From positions 1 through 21,541 of the forward strand of contig CAYMKL010000117.1 of the NCBI GenBank assembly GCA_964390805.1: a stretch of DNA of 21,541 bases, written 5' to 3'. Origin of the DNA: CAYMKL01 sp964390805 (GTDB lineage Bacteria; Chloroflexota; Anaerolineae; VGOG01). The notes under the pieces were generated by a model. The model was not told the DNA's origin. It saw only the letters and a program-made list of their open reading frames with translations, and made no database searches. How positions within the stretch are numbered: position 1 is the first letter of the stretch; every line of letters starts with the position of its first letter. Shown in pieces: positions 6,433 to 14,048 of this stretch. The position numbers and the translations under genes were made by a program.

Positions 6433-7326
6433 ATGGAGTTTCCCATCTCAGGAGTGATGGTCAATCCGCTGTTGCTGGCCGGCATCGGGTTTGTGGTTGG
6501 CGTCCTGGGCGGGTTCTTTGGCGTCGGCGGCGGTTTCATCGCTGGCCCCCTGATGTTCTGGGCCGGCGTGCCCATGAACTTCGTCGTGGGCACAGACCTG
6601 GCTCACATGACGGGCAAGTCCATCGTCGCTGCCAGGCGTCACCGCGCTCTGGGTCACGTGGACATCAAGCTGGGCCTGGTGATGGTGGTGGGCACTATCG
6701 TGGGCGTCGAGTGCGGGGCACGGGTGGTGGAGACACTGAAAGCCATCGGCACGGTGGAAGAGGTGATTGGGGTTGTTTACGTCCTCATCTCGCTCACCAT
6801 TAGTTTCTTCACTGCCTGGGAGAGCCTGCGGGCACTGCGTACGATTCGAAACGATTGGGCCGTTCAAGACGCAGTGGGATTTGAGGGTATCGCCCGTCGC
6901 GTTCACAGCATTAACCTGCCTCCGATGATCTCATTTCCCGGCTCGGGTATTGCTTCTGTTTCCCTTTGGGTTGTGCTAGGAGTTGGATTTCTCACCGGCC
7001 TGCTGGCCGGAACCCTTGGCGTGGGCGGCGGTTTCATTCGTATGCCCCTGCTGATCTACCTGGTCGGTGTTCCCACCCACGTAGCCGTAGGCACCGACCT
7101 CTTCGAAATCGTGTTCTCGGCCAGCTTTGGCACACTGACTCATGCCGTCAAGGGCAACGTTGACGTCCTCATGGCTCTGGTGATGCAGACCGGCGCTGCC
7201 CTCGGAGCACAGATCGGGGCGGTCTCCACCCGTTTCTTCGCCGGCCCACGTATCCGCTTGTTTTTCTCGGCCTTGCCCCTGGTGGGGGCATTGCTAGTGT
7301 TGGCCCGGCTGCTGGGTACTGGATGA
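6433..7326 (+). CDS. TauE/SafE family permease, 297 aa
   Basis: An integral membrane transporter of the TauE/SafE (DUF81) family, whose members move sulfite, sulfoacetate or other organosulfur anions; the substrate here cannot be told. The protein is an internal duplication: GGFFGVGGGFIAGPLM (26-41) followed by GVPMNFVVGTDLAHM (45-59), and again GTLGVGGGFIRMPLLI (193-208) followed by GVPTHVAVGTDLFEI (212-226). About eight hydrophobic segments are visible, with a cytoplasmic loop at about 134-165 (RALRTIRNDWAVQDAV). Start ATG 6433 has AAGGGGG (6420-6426) upstream. It sits between the small two-TM protein and a universal stress protein, and permease-Usp pairing is common. Confidence 0.93.
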   Translation: MEFPISGVMVNPLLLAGIGFVVGVLGGFFGVGGGFIAGPLMFWAGVPMNFVVGTDLAHMTGKSIVAARRHRALGHVDIKLGLVMVVGTIVGVECGARVVETLKAIGTVEEVIGVVYVLISLTISFFTAWESLRALRTIRNDWAVQDAVGFEGIARRVHSINLPPMISFPGSGIASVSLWVVLGVGFLTGLLAGTLGVGGGFIRMPLLIYLVGVPTHVAVGTDLFEIVFSASFGTLTHAVKGNVDVLMALVMQTGAALGAQIGAVSTRFFAGPRIRLFFSALPLVGALLVLARLLGTG

Positions 7327-7378
7327 TCCACTTCTGATGATACGTATGGAGAAGAGAGAGGGGGAGAGGAGGGAAGGC

Positions 7379-8257
7379 ATGAGAATTCTGCTCTGTGTCG
7401 CCGGCATGCCCTATGCTGAAGCTACCGTCTCATTCGGTGGGATGGTTGCCAATGTCACCCAATCACCAGTGACCTTGCTTCATGTCGCTGCTAGCCCCCC
7501 CTCCATCCTCCCCAAAGCCTGCCCTGAGCAAGGTCGAAGGGTTGGGGAGGAAATAGGGGGGGCGGAGCGAGCGGCAGGAGAGAAAGCCTTGGCCAGAGCT
7601 CGCGAGGTGCTGGCAGACCTATCGGCTGACGTGCGTCTTCGTCAAGGAGACCCCATGGCGAATATCTTGGCGGAGGCCCGGGAGGGAGACTACGACCTGG
7701 TAGTGGTCGGCGCGCGCCACGGGGCCGGGCTAACCCAACGACTGCTGGGCTCAGTAGCCCAGGCCGTCGTCCGTCGTGCTCCCATCTCGGTTTTGGTTGT
7801 CAGGCCGGCTAGGCCAGATATGAATCGTGTCCTCATCTGTACCGGCGGACTGGATGTGGCTAACCCAGTGATCGAAGCCGGAGCCCAGTTGGCCGGCGCT
7901 GCTCGTGCTCAGGCTACTCTTCTCTATGTGACCAGCCCCACTCCTGGCATGTACGCCGGGCTTGGTGTCAAAGAGACGTTGCAGAGATTGCTTCGCACCG
8001 ACACTCCCGTTGCCCGCCACCTACGCTATGGCGCCGAGGTTCTGACCCAGCACCAGGTTGCTGCCGAACTGAAGCTGCGGTACGGTGTTGTCAGCGATGA
8101 AATCCTCGGCGAGGCTCGCGAAGGCAATTACGACCTCGTTGTGATAGGTGCTTCTGGCGCGGCCGGTAAGCTCAGAGAATGGCTACTACGCAACGTGACC
8201 CGACAGGTCGTGGAACACGCCTTGTGCTCTGTGTTAGTGGTTAGGCGAAGGAGATAG
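7379..8257 (+). CDS. Tandem universal stress protein (UspA), two domains, 292 aa
   Basis: Two UspA alpha/beta domains in one chain. The first (about 1-143) begins MRILLCVAGMPYAEATV and ends DYDLVVVGARHGAG then LLGSVAQAVVRRAPISVLVV, a near match to the G-x2-G-x9-G-S/T nucleotide-binding motif. The second (about 144-292) begins MNRVLICTGG and ends DLVVIGASGAAG, LLRNVTRQVVEHA, CSVLVV, where the final G-S/T is replaced by R-N, so nucleotide binding is doubtful. ATG 7379 was chosen because AGGAGGG (7367-7373) is 5 bp upstream; an in-frame ATG at 7337 has no such site. In domain 1 the loop PSILPKACPEQGRRVGEEI is made by a palindromic repeat inserted in frame. It lies 52 bp after the permease and 6 bp before the glycoside hydrolase gene. 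Confidence 0.92.
   Translation: MRILLCVAGMPYAEATVSFGGMVANVTQSPVTLLHVAASPPSILPKACPEQGRRVGEEIGGAERAAGEKALARAREVLADLSADVRLRQGDPMANILAEAREGDYDLVVVGARHGAGLTQRLLGSVAQAVVRRAPISVLVVRPARPDMNRVLICTGGLDVANPVIEAGAQLAGAARAQATLLYVTSPTPGMYAGLGVKETLQRLLRTDTPVARHLRYGAEVLTQHQVAAELKLRYGVVSDEILGEAREGNYDLVVIGASGAAGKLREWLLRNVTRQVVEHALCSVLVVRRRR
7506..7551. repeat. Nested palindromic element inside usp
   Basis: The inner unit CCCTGAGCAAGGTCGAAGGG (7522-7541) is a member of the CCCTGAGC...TCGAAGGG palindrome family. It is flanked by the perfect 10-bp inverted repeat TCCTCCCCAA (7506-7515) and TTGGGGAGGA (7542-7551). Imperfect pairing continues outward between the C-run near 7494-7502 and the G-run near 7556-7562. 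The whole is translated as a low-complexity loop of the first Usp domain. Confidence 0.78.
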
Positions 8258-8263
8258 TCACTT

Positions 8264-9550
8264 TTGAATCAACTGCTGGCGTGGTTGCCCAACAGGAGGA
8301 ACACGGCCATCTCGGTCGTTCTGTTAGCCCTGGGAGTATTGTCGCTTTTCGCTTCGCGGGACCCTGTCCATAACCTCCTGTTGAACTGGACGGGCGAGGA
8401 GGACATCCTGCCTCAAGTACGGGGGGTATTCCAACTGGCCTCTGGCCTGACCCGACCGCAGCCAGAGACCAGACCTTATGTCCCCGTGTCCCACACCGAC
8501 GTCTGTCCCTTTGGCATCAACGTGTTTCTAGAGCAGGAGGTGGAGCCAGAGAAGCGGGAGCGCGCCTTACAGATGATCAGCGAGGCTGGCTTCAAGTGGA
8601 TTCGTCAGGAGTTTCCCTGGGAGGATATCGAAATCCACGGCCAGGGCGATTTCGAGGACCGTCGCCACGAGCCCTACCGCTCGGCCTGGGCCAAGTATGA
8701 CAACATCGTGGAATTGGCTGCGAAGTACAATCTTTCCGTCATCGCCCGCCTTAGCAATCCCCCGGCCTGGTCACGGGCGGCGGGCGATGAGATTGGCGCC
8801 TACGCCCCGCCAGACGACTACTCCGACTTCGGCGACTTCGTCCACGCCGTGGTGAGCCGCTACAAAGGCCGCATCCAGTATTACCAAATCTGGAACGAGC
8901 CCAACATCTACCCTGAGTGGGGCGAGCAGCCGGTGGATCCCGAAGCCTACACAGAGCTGCTCAAGATCGGCTACACCAGAGCCAAGGAGGCCGACCCCGA
9001 TTGTGTGATCATCAGCGGGGCGCTGGCCTCCACCATCGACCTGGGCCCCCGCAATCTGAACGACTTCATCTTCCTGCAGCGCATGTACGATGCCGGCGCC
9101 GGCGACTACTTTGACATCTTGGCCATGCAGGGCTATGGCCTCTGGTCGGGCCCTTATGACCGGCGGATGCGGCCACGGGTCATCAACTTCTCTCGCCCCC
9201 TCTACATCCGCGACATCATGGTCAAAAATGGCGACGAGACCAAGCCCATCTGGATCTCCGAGATGAACTGGAACGCCGTCCCCGCCGACTTCCCCGCCAA
9301 ACCCTTCGGCTACGTTACCGAAGAGCAGCAGGCCCGCTACGTCGTTGAGGCCTACCGGCGGGCCCAGGCGGAGTGGCCCTGGGTAGGGGTGGTCAACTTC
9401 TGGTTCTTCAAGCGCCCCGACGAGCGGGAACGCGACCAGCCTATGTACTATTTCCGCATGGTCGAGCCCGATTTCACACCGCTGCCTGTCTACGATGCGG
9501 TGAAGGAGTACACTCACCAGTCGCCAGTATCAGGGGCGAATTGCAAGTGA
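8264..9550 (+). CDS. Membrane-anchored clan-A glycoside hydrolase (GH39/GH5-like), 428 aa
   Basis: A TIM-barrel glycosidase tethered outside the cell. An N-terminal hydrophobic helix (about 14-31) after MNQLLAWLPNRRN acts as a signal anchor, followed by a linker to about residue 78. The barrel shows the clan GH-A pattern: FGINVFLEQ (83-91), AGFKWIRQEFPWEDIE (108-123), VIARLSNPPAWSR (159-171), the acid/base in YQIWNEPNIYPEWG (207-220, E212) and the nucleophile in IWISEMNWN (329-337, E333). Substrate is not predictable. The end GANCK is after the barrel. The start is TTG 8264 with GAAGGAG (8247-8253); no better start lies upstream. It is the last gene of the permease-Usp group and has no partner genes for polysaccharide uptake nearby. 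Confidence 0.85.
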   Translation: MNQLLAWLPNRRNTAISVVLLALGVLSLFASRDPVHNLLLNWTGEEDILPQVRGVFQLASGLTRPQPETRPYVPVSHTDVCPFGINVFLEQEVEPEKRERALQMISEAGFKWIRQEFPWEDIEIHGQGDFEDRRHEPYRSAWAKYDNIVELAAKYNLSVIARLSNPPAWSRAAGDEIGAYAPPDDYSDFGDFVHAVVSRYKGRIQYYQIWNEPNIYPEWGEQPVDPEAYTELLKIGYTRAKEADPDCVIISGALASTIDLGPRNLNDFIFLQRMYDAGAGDYFDILAMQGYGLWSGPYDRRMRPRVINFSRPLYIRDIMVKNGDETKPIWISEMNWNAVPADFPAKPFGYVTEEQQARYVVEAYRRAQAEWPWVGVVNFWFFKRPDERERDQPMYYFRMVEPDFTPLPVYDAVKEYTHQSPVSGANCK

Positions 9551-9636
9551 TCACAGTGAGCACCGGGGGCAGATCACGGCCCTGGGCAGGGGCGCGGCCA
9601 TTGACGGCTTTGACGCGCGATAGGAGTTGGGGACTC

Positions 9637-9665
9637 TTGACTACATCAGGATAGCATGCTATAAT
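9637..9665 (+). promoter_or_regulatory. Near-consensus sigma-70-type promoter of the toxin-antitoxin operon
   Basis: TTGACT (9637-9642), a 17-bp spacer and TATAAT (9660-9665). The palindrome AGCATGCT (9653-9660) overlaps the first base of the -10 box and is a candidate operator for the antitoxin. The antitoxin start is 50 bp downstream. The stretch 9551-9636 before it holds no gene or clear hairpin. Confidence 0.82.
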
Positions 9666-9714
9666 GTACCTAAAAGCTAAAATGTCCAATAGAGCTAGTT
9701 TAAGGAGGGAGTTG

Positions 9715-10044
9715 ATGGGTACCGCAACAGTGAGCATGACACAGGCCAAGAATGAGTTGGCTGATGTGGTCAATCGCGCGGCTTATGGCGGAGAGCGGAT
9801 CATCCTGCTCTCGCGAGGGAAGCCCAAAGCAGCCATTATCAGCTTTGAGGATTTGCAGCTTCTAGAAGGGGTGCAAGAGGAAAAGAAGACCCACCGGGCT
9901 CGGATGGAGGGCTGGCTGGCAGAAGCGCGTGACCTGCGCCAGGAAATCCTGAAGCGGCGGGAGGGGGTTCCTTTACCCGATTCAGTCGAGATGCTAAAGG
10001 AACTCAGAGAGGAGCGCGATGAACAAATCCTTGGTCTGCGCTGA
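9715..10044 (+). CDS. Phd/YefM-type antitoxin, 109 aa
   Basis: The N-terminus TVSMTQAKNELADVVNRAAYGGERIILLSRGKPKAAIISFEDLQLLE (about 5-51) is the Phd/YefM DNA-binding fold: S-x-x-x-A-K-x-x-L-x-x-x-x-x-x-A, then G-E-x-x-x-L, R-x-G-K-P-x-A-x-I-x-x. The C-terminal half (about 52-109) is highly charged and helical (ARMEGWLAEARDLRQEILKRR) and would wrap the toxin. ATG 9715 was chosen because AAGGAGG (9702-9708) lies 6 bp upstream. The gene overlaps the PIN toxin by 26 bp, as usual for toxin-antitoxin pairs. Phd-type antitoxins usually repress their own operon, and a palindrome in the promoter could be the site. Confidence 0.9.
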   Translation: MGTATVSMTQAKNELADVVNRAAYGGERIILLSRGKPKAAIISFEDLQLLEGVQEEKKTHRARMEGWLAEARDLRQEILKRREGVPLPDSVEMLKELREERDEQILGLR

Positions 10045-10468
10045 TGCAGGGATTCTTATCAAACTGGTTGTGGCCGAAGAGGACAGCGACCGAGCGGATG
10101 CGCTGTGGGAGCAGTGGAAGGAAGATGGCGTTAAGGTAGTGTCCCCTGGCCTACTCCTTTTTGAGTTGACCTCTGTGCTGCGCAAGAAGGTGCATCGTGG
10201 CCTGTTGAGTCCAGAGGAAGGGAAGAGAGCGTTTGAGACGGTTCACCGGTTGCCGGTGCAAGTACTGACTCCATCCGACCTGCATCGCCGCGCCTGGGAG
10301 TTGGCGGCCCGATTCGACCGCCCTGCTGCCTATGACGCCCACTACCTGGCCTTGGCCGAGATGATGAATTGTGAGTTCTGGACAGCGGATGAGCGGCTGT
10401 TTAACGCTGTGAAGGATGATCTGTCCTGGGTTCACTGGTTGGGGACGTATGGGGAGGGGCAAAGATGA
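10019..10468 (+). CDS. PIN-domain ribonuclease toxin (VapC-like), 149 aa
   Basis: A PIN-domain Mg-dependent endoribonuclease, predicted toxin. The four conserved acidic residues are present: D9 (VCADAGILIKL), E49 (LLLFELTSVL), D106 (AAYDAHYLALAE) and D124 (EFWTADERLFNAV). Length is slightly above the 130-140 aa norm. The start ATG 10019 lies inside the antitoxin gene (26-bp overlap, different frame). The active site looks intact, so the pair is likely functional. A strong terminator follows at 10519. RNA target unknown. Confidence 0.92.
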   Translation: MNKSLVCADAGILIKLVVAEEDSDRADALWEQWKEDGVKVVSPGLLLFELTSVLRKKVHRGLLSPEEGKRAFETVHRLPVQVLTPSDLHRRAWELAARFDRPAAYDAHYLALAEMMNCEFWTADERLFNAVKDDLSWVHWLGTYGEGQR

Positions 10469-10518
10469 CTCATGGGCCAGTTCTTTATTGCCGGACTAGG
10501 GCCTAACGTGTGGAAGAG

Positions 10519-10557
10519 AAGCCCCCACCGCCGAGAAGCGGTGGGGGCTTGCTTTTT
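10519..10557 (+). terminator. Strong intrinsic terminator of the toxin-antitoxin operon
   Basis: AAGCCCCCACCGC (10519-10531), loop CGAGAA, GCGGTGGGGGCTT (10538-10550): a perfect 13-bp stem, followed by GC and five T (10553-10557). The T tract overlaps the -35 region of the next promoter. Confidence 0.92.
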
Positions 10558-10576
10558 GTGGAGAGGTAAGTATAAT
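10549..10576 (+). promoter_or_regulatory. Putative promoter of the lipoprotein/DUF4173 pair
   Basis: TTGCTT (10549-10554), 16-bp spacer, TATAAT (10571-10576). The -10 is perfect and the -35 matches at three of six positions. The same TTGCTTTTTG...TATAAT pattern occurs at 12980-13008. Confidence 0.55.
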
Positions 10577-10654
10577 TCAAGCGGATCCCTGAGCGGTGAA
10601 ATCTCTGCCGACGGAACCTGGCGATCCGACTAAACAGGAGACGAAGAAACTACT

Positions 10655-11395
10655 ATGACCGTGAAAAAGGGTTTCGAGAGCCACCTTTATTGGTTGGGCG
10701 TAATGCTCGTGTTGGCCCTCATCAGTGCGTGCAGGGGAGCACCCACAGGGGTGCCTCCCACGGCATCACCGACCCACATTCCCACGGCGTCATCCGCTGC
10801 ACCGACCGATACAATAGCGCCGACGGAGACACCGGCACCGACCCCTACCGCCGCCCTGGCGGAGACACCGACGCCGACCAAGACATCAACGCCGATGAAG
10901 ACACTGACACCGCCTCCTACAGGTACTATAGTGCCATCAGTAACGGCAGAAGTACAGACAGTGTTCCAACCATTGAACCCTGTCGCGTGCAGCGACCTGG
11001 CGGACGCCGTGGCGCAAACGCTGGGCGTCGAGGTTGCGACAGCCACAGCGCCTTTCCAGGACTACGTCAGCGGGAAAGATGGCACCGGCTGCCAGACGAC
11101 GGCCACGGGCACTGGCCTCGATTTCGAGAGCTACGTGGTCGTTGCCATATCCCTGAAGGAGATGCTCGAAGGCCAGGGGTGGTATGGAGATATGATGTAT
11201 GTAGCCGACGGCCCCACCGGCGCTGCCGGCGGCTTCCGCAAAGCCAACGGGTTATGTCTGTTGAGCGTCAACTGGGAGCCATCGGAGGATGCCGATTGCC
11301 CATCTGACCAGCCGATTTCGGCCTGCCAACTGGCGCCTGAGCAACAACTGTACAGCATTGTCCTCAACTGTGCTGAGGATGTATCATCCGACTAG
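10655..11395 (+). CDS. Putative lipoprotein with Thr/Pro-rich linker, 246 aa
   Basis: The signal sequence MTVKKGFESHLYWLGVMLVLALISAC has a basic start, a hydrophobic core and lipobox L-I-S-A-C with C26 as the lipidated residue. A mucin-like Thr/Pro/Ala linker follows at about 28-96, with repeats such as PTDTIAPTETPAPTPT. The folded domain (about 103-246) has six cysteines or more (VACSDLAD, GTGCQTTATG, GLCLLSVNW, DADCPSDQ, SACQLAP, LNCAEDV), suggesting disulfides outside the cell. I do not recognise the domain. The Thr/Pro stalk is typical of Chloroflexota surface proteins. AGGAG (10636-10640) precedes the ATG at a somewhat long 14 bp. A DUF4173 membrane protein begins 21 bp downstream and is probably co-transcribed. 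Confidence 0.82.
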   Translation: MTVKKGFESHLYWLGVMLVLALISACRGAPTGVPPTASPTHIPTASSAAPTDTIAPTETPAPTPTAALAETPTPTKTSTPMKTLTPPPTGTIVPSVTAEVQTVFQPLNPVACSDLADAVAQTLGVEVATATAPFQDYVSGKDGTGCQTTATGTGLDFESYVVVAISLKEMLEGQGWYGDMMYVADGPTGAAGGFRKANGLCLLSVNWEPSEDADCPSDQPISACQLAPEQQLYSIVLNCAEDVSSD

Positions 11396-11416
11396 CAGTG
11401 AAATGAGGAACGAGCC

Positions 11417-12901
11417 ATGAATCGCGTCAAGACACCTTTCCACATTCTGCTGGTCGCCCTGGCCTTGGGCTGGGGTGTGGACCTGCTCTTCTATGGCAAG
11501 GCCCTGGGCATTTCCGTGCCCCTCTTCGTGCTCTTGCTAATGGTCGCCCTCTTTGGCCTGGGCCGGCTGGAGGGGGTGCGACCAGTGCGGCGCAACCTCT
11601 GGTTGCTGGCCCCGCTCATCTTCTTCGCCAGCATGCTCTTCGTGCGGGCCAATCCCTTCGTCACTTTCCTCAACGTAGTGGGCAGCCTGGCATTGCTGGG
11701 GCTTATCGCCCACTTCTACGCCGCCGGCCACCCGCAACGACTGGGACTGCTCGGCTACCCCATCGTTCTCCTCCGCACGGCAGGCAACGCCCTGGTCCGG
11801 CCAGCGCCCCTGGTGTCGGCCAGCATGGATCTACAGGCCGTCCGTCAGCGAGGCAGCCGCAACCTGTTGCCTGTGATCCGAGGGCTCCTCCTGGCGCTGC
11901 CAGTGCTGGTCATCTTCACCGCCCTTCTAGCCTCGGCCGATCTGGTCTTCGCTGACTATCTGGAAGACCTTTTCAGCCTCGACATCCTGCCCGATCTGCT
12001 GGAACTGCTCTGGCGAGGGATCATCGTATTAAGTGCTGCCTGGTTCCTGGCTGGCGGCCTGGCCTACGCACTGGGCCGCAGCCAGGCGTCAGACGATCAG
12101 GGCGCTCTGGAGAAAGCGCTTGGAAGCTTGGCCCAAGTCGTAAGACTCGGCTTTGTCGAGGTGGTGACGGTGCTGATCTCGGTAGATTTGCTGTTCCTGG
12201 TGTTCGTGGGGATTCAGTTCGCCTACCTGTTCGGCGGCCAAGCCAACATCACTGTGGAGGGGTACACCTACGCCCAGTATGCCCGGCGCGGCTTCTTCGA
12301 GTTGGTGGCCGTGTCGGTGCTGACGATGGGCCTGATCCTGGGCCTCCGCTGGCTGGCGCGCCGTGAGGCGGGCCGGCAGGCGCGAATCTTCAACGGGCTG
12401 AGCAGCCTCATGGTCGGGTTGGTGCTGGTCATCTTGGCCTCGGCCTTCCAGCGGCTGCGCCTCTACGAGGCCGCCTACGGCTATACCCAACTGCGGCTCT
12501 ACAGTCACGTCTTCATGGTCTGGCTGGCGGTGGCCTTCGTCTGGTTTCTGGTGACGCTGTGGCGCTGGCCAGACCGCTTCGCCATCGGCGCATTCGTGGC
12601 CGTCCTGGGCTTCCTGGTCACTTTGAACGCCCTCAACCCCGACGCCTTCATCGCAGAGCAAAACCTGGCCCGCTACGAGGTTACAGGCAAACTGGACGCT
12701 CACTACCTGACCCGACTGTCCGAAGATGCTGTGCCCGCCCTGGTGCAGGCCGTGGAGCAGGTGACTGGCGATGACCAAAAGGTGCTGAGCGACCATCTGC
12801 GCTACCGTCTGGAGCGCATGGAGGAGAGCACTCGCTGGCGGAGCTGGCCTTCGTTTCATCTGGCCCGGCGGCGGGCCTATGACCTGCTGGTAAAGGATTG
12901 A
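11417..12901 (+). CDS. DUF4173 (DUF4153-like) multi-pass membrane protein, 494 aa
   Basis: A protein of about 12 hydrophobic segments. The family cue is VLVIFTALLASADLVFADYLEDLF (about 168-191), matching the DUF4173 pattern L-L-x-S-A-D-x-x-F, with ANITVEGYTYAQYARRGFFELV (about 274-295) as the second conserved block; Y-T-Y-x-x-Y-A-R-x-G-F-F-E-L is diagnostic. The C-terminal soluble part (about 405-494) begins NALNPDAFIAEQNLARYE and ends in a charged helical region with R and E rich segments (YRLERMEESTRWRSWPSFHLARRRAYDLL). The family's function is unknown. It starts 21 bp after the lipoprotein. In other bacteria these proteins often sit beside sensor or regulator genes, which are not seen here. 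Confidence 0.9.
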   Translation: MNRVKTPFHILLVALALGWGVDLLFYGKALGISVPLFVLLLMVALFGLGRLEGVRPVRRNLWLLAPLIFFASMLFVRANPFVTFLNVVGSLALLGLIAHFYAAGHPQRLGLLGYPIVLLRTAGNALVRPAPLVSASMDLQAVRQRGSRNLLPVIRGLLLALPVLVIFTALLASADLVFADYLEDLFSLDILPDLLELLWRGIIVLSAAWFLAGGLAYALGRSQASDDQGALEKALGSLAQVVRLGFVEVVTVLISVDLLFLVFVGIQFAYLFGGQANITVEGYTYAQYARRGFFELVAVSVLTMGLILGLRWLARREAGRQARIFNGLSSLMVGLVLVILASAFQRLRLYEAAYGYTQLRLYSHVFMVWLAVAFVWFLVTLWRWPDRFAIGAFVAVLGFLVTLNALNPDAFIAEQNLARYEVTGKLDAHYLTRLSEDAVPALVQAVEQVTGDDQKVLSDHLRYRLERMEESTRWRSWPSFHLARRRAYDLLVKD

Positions 12902-12979
12902 GCGCGGATGGAGCGGTCAAAGACGTTGCCAACGGATTCATTATTACAGTGGCGCTGGTTCTCGTGGCTGAAGATGAGT

Positions 12980-13008
12980 TTGCTTTTTGGGAAGGGGCAG
13001 GGTATAAT
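12980..13008 (+). promoter_or_regulatory. Promoter of the decayed antitoxin/PIN locus
   Basis: TTGCTT (12980-12985), 17-bp spacer, TATAAT (13003-13008). It lies 61 bp before the GTG start at 13069. Nothing else was recognised in 12902-12979. Confidence 0.68.
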
Positions 13009-13068
13009 CCACACGAGGATCGAGAGGACCACAGGTTGTGGGAAGAAACTTAGCAGGAGGTGAATCGC

Positions 13069-13452
13069 GTGGCACAGAGAGTGGCGCAGATTCCTCATCG
13101 GGTGGTGCAGGTAGCTAGACTCATCCGAGGGCTCAGTCCGGGGGAACGAGAGCAGTTGAAAGCGTTAGTCCCTGACCTCCAGCGCCTGCCTGAGGCAAAG
13201 CTCACGATAGACAAAGGAGGACTACGAGACTACATTCAGCAGGAGTTGGCTAAAGTGGGAGGCGAGTACCCGTCCCTGACAGAAGCCGACCCATTCCTGG
13301 GTGGATTGACGGTCGGAGAGTACTTCGCCTTGCCCGACGAGGACCGGGAACGCATCTGGGACGAAGAGCACACTATGGACATTGAGGACTTCGAAGAGCA
13401 TGATGTTAAGCCCAATGCCTACGTACCTGCTCGACAAAAACGTCGTCCGTAG
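13069..13452 (+). CDS. Antitoxin-like hypothetical protein, 127 aa
   Basis: A 127-residue soluble protein beginning MAQRVAQIPHRVVQVARLIRG. It has a helical N-terminal half with LSPGEREQLKALVPDLQRL (about 22-40) and an acidic C-terminal part (DEDRERIWDEEHTMDIEDFEE) ending in a basic tail. The GTG start at 13069 has AGGAGG (13055-13060) 8 bp upstream; an earlier in-frame GTG overlaps that site and is unlikely. It overlaps the start of a PIN-domain fragment by 38 bp, the arrangement of a toxin-antitoxin operon, so it was probably the antitoxin. No named family was recognised. The helix SPGEREQLKALV resembles segments of other putative addiction proteins. It is intact although its partner is truncated. 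Confidence 0.7.
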   Translation: MAQRVAQIPHRVVQVARLIRGLSPGEREQLKALVPDLQRLPEAKLTIDKGGLRDYIQQELAKVGGEYPSLTEADPFLGGLTVGEYFALPDEDRERIWDEEHTMDIEDFEEHDVKPNAYVPARQKRRP

Positions 13453-13576
13453 GATCGTCGAGGGGCTGACCCATCCCGACAGGTTGACCGACGAAGAAGC
13501 CACGGCTATTGCTCTCTGGCGTGCGCTCCGGGAATCGAGGACCCGGATGTTTATCTCGGCAAATGAGGTATCATAG
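13415..13576 (+). pseudogene. Truncated PIN-domain toxin remnant, 53 aa
   Basis: From ATG 13415 the frame reads MPTYLLDKNVVRRIVEGLTH, where the D in LLDKNVVRR matches the first acidic residue of a PIN active site, and continues through LTDEEATAIALWRALRESRT to MFISANEVS and a TAG at 13574-13576. A PIN domain needs about 130 residues and three more acidic residues, which are missing, and no continuation was found in the other forward frames. An alternative in-frame ATG lies at 13403. The 38-bp overlap with the preceding antitoxin-like gene suits a former toxin. Probably inactive. Confidence 0.6.
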
Positions 13577-13620
13577 ATCCACGGAGCGGACAGTCAACCT
13601 TGGGCAATTGGTGAGGGAAG

Positions 13621-13986
13621 ATGATGATGAGAGCGCAAGCAATCGGCGGCAGCCAAACGGATGAGCGAGTCAGACTGGAAAAGGAGTTCCTCCCTTTGAT
13701 GGAGGAGCGTCTCGGCATGCGTCAATTGGTTACTTATTCCCGTCATGATTAAGGGCTACTTTCGGAAGCCAAGATAGCCAAGGTCGTGGGTAATGTCCGC
13801 TTTGAAGGAGAGTTGATCCCTGTGGACTTGCTTTTATCTGAATTGGCCAGCGATTCAGGTTTCAGGATTGATAGAGTTATCATTACGCGATACAAGGGCA
13901 ATAGCTCGCAGCAGATGGGCAAATATGGCCGCGTCCCGGTTCGCGAGAGCGTTCTTCTCTGGTCCAGTCGAAAGAAGGCTGGCTGA
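13621..13986 (+). pseudogene. DNA methyltransferase remnant with internal deletion and in-frame stop
   Basis: One frame from ATG 13621 reads LEKEFLPLMEERLGMRQLVTY (with the start region before it), hits TAA at 13750-13752, then continues AKIAKVVGNVRFEGELIPVD, LLLSELASDSGFRIDRVIIT and RYKGNSSQQMGKYGRVPVRE to a TGA at 13984-13986. The second half, with V-V-G-N-x-R-F-x-G, I-P-V-D, RYKGNSSQQM and GRVPVRES, is like the C-terminus of site-specific DNA methyltransferases; the piece before the stop resembles an internal block of the same proteins (R-Q-L-V-T-[YF]). The catalytic SAM and N/D-P-P-Y parts are absent. Assignment rests on memory of the motif, not a search. The next gene starts 62 bp later. 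Confidence 0.6.
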
Positions 13987-14048
13987 AGACGCGACAGTGC
14001 AGCAGGTGTTCAATCTCATGGTTCTTCTAGGGGACGAGGTCCAGCGAA

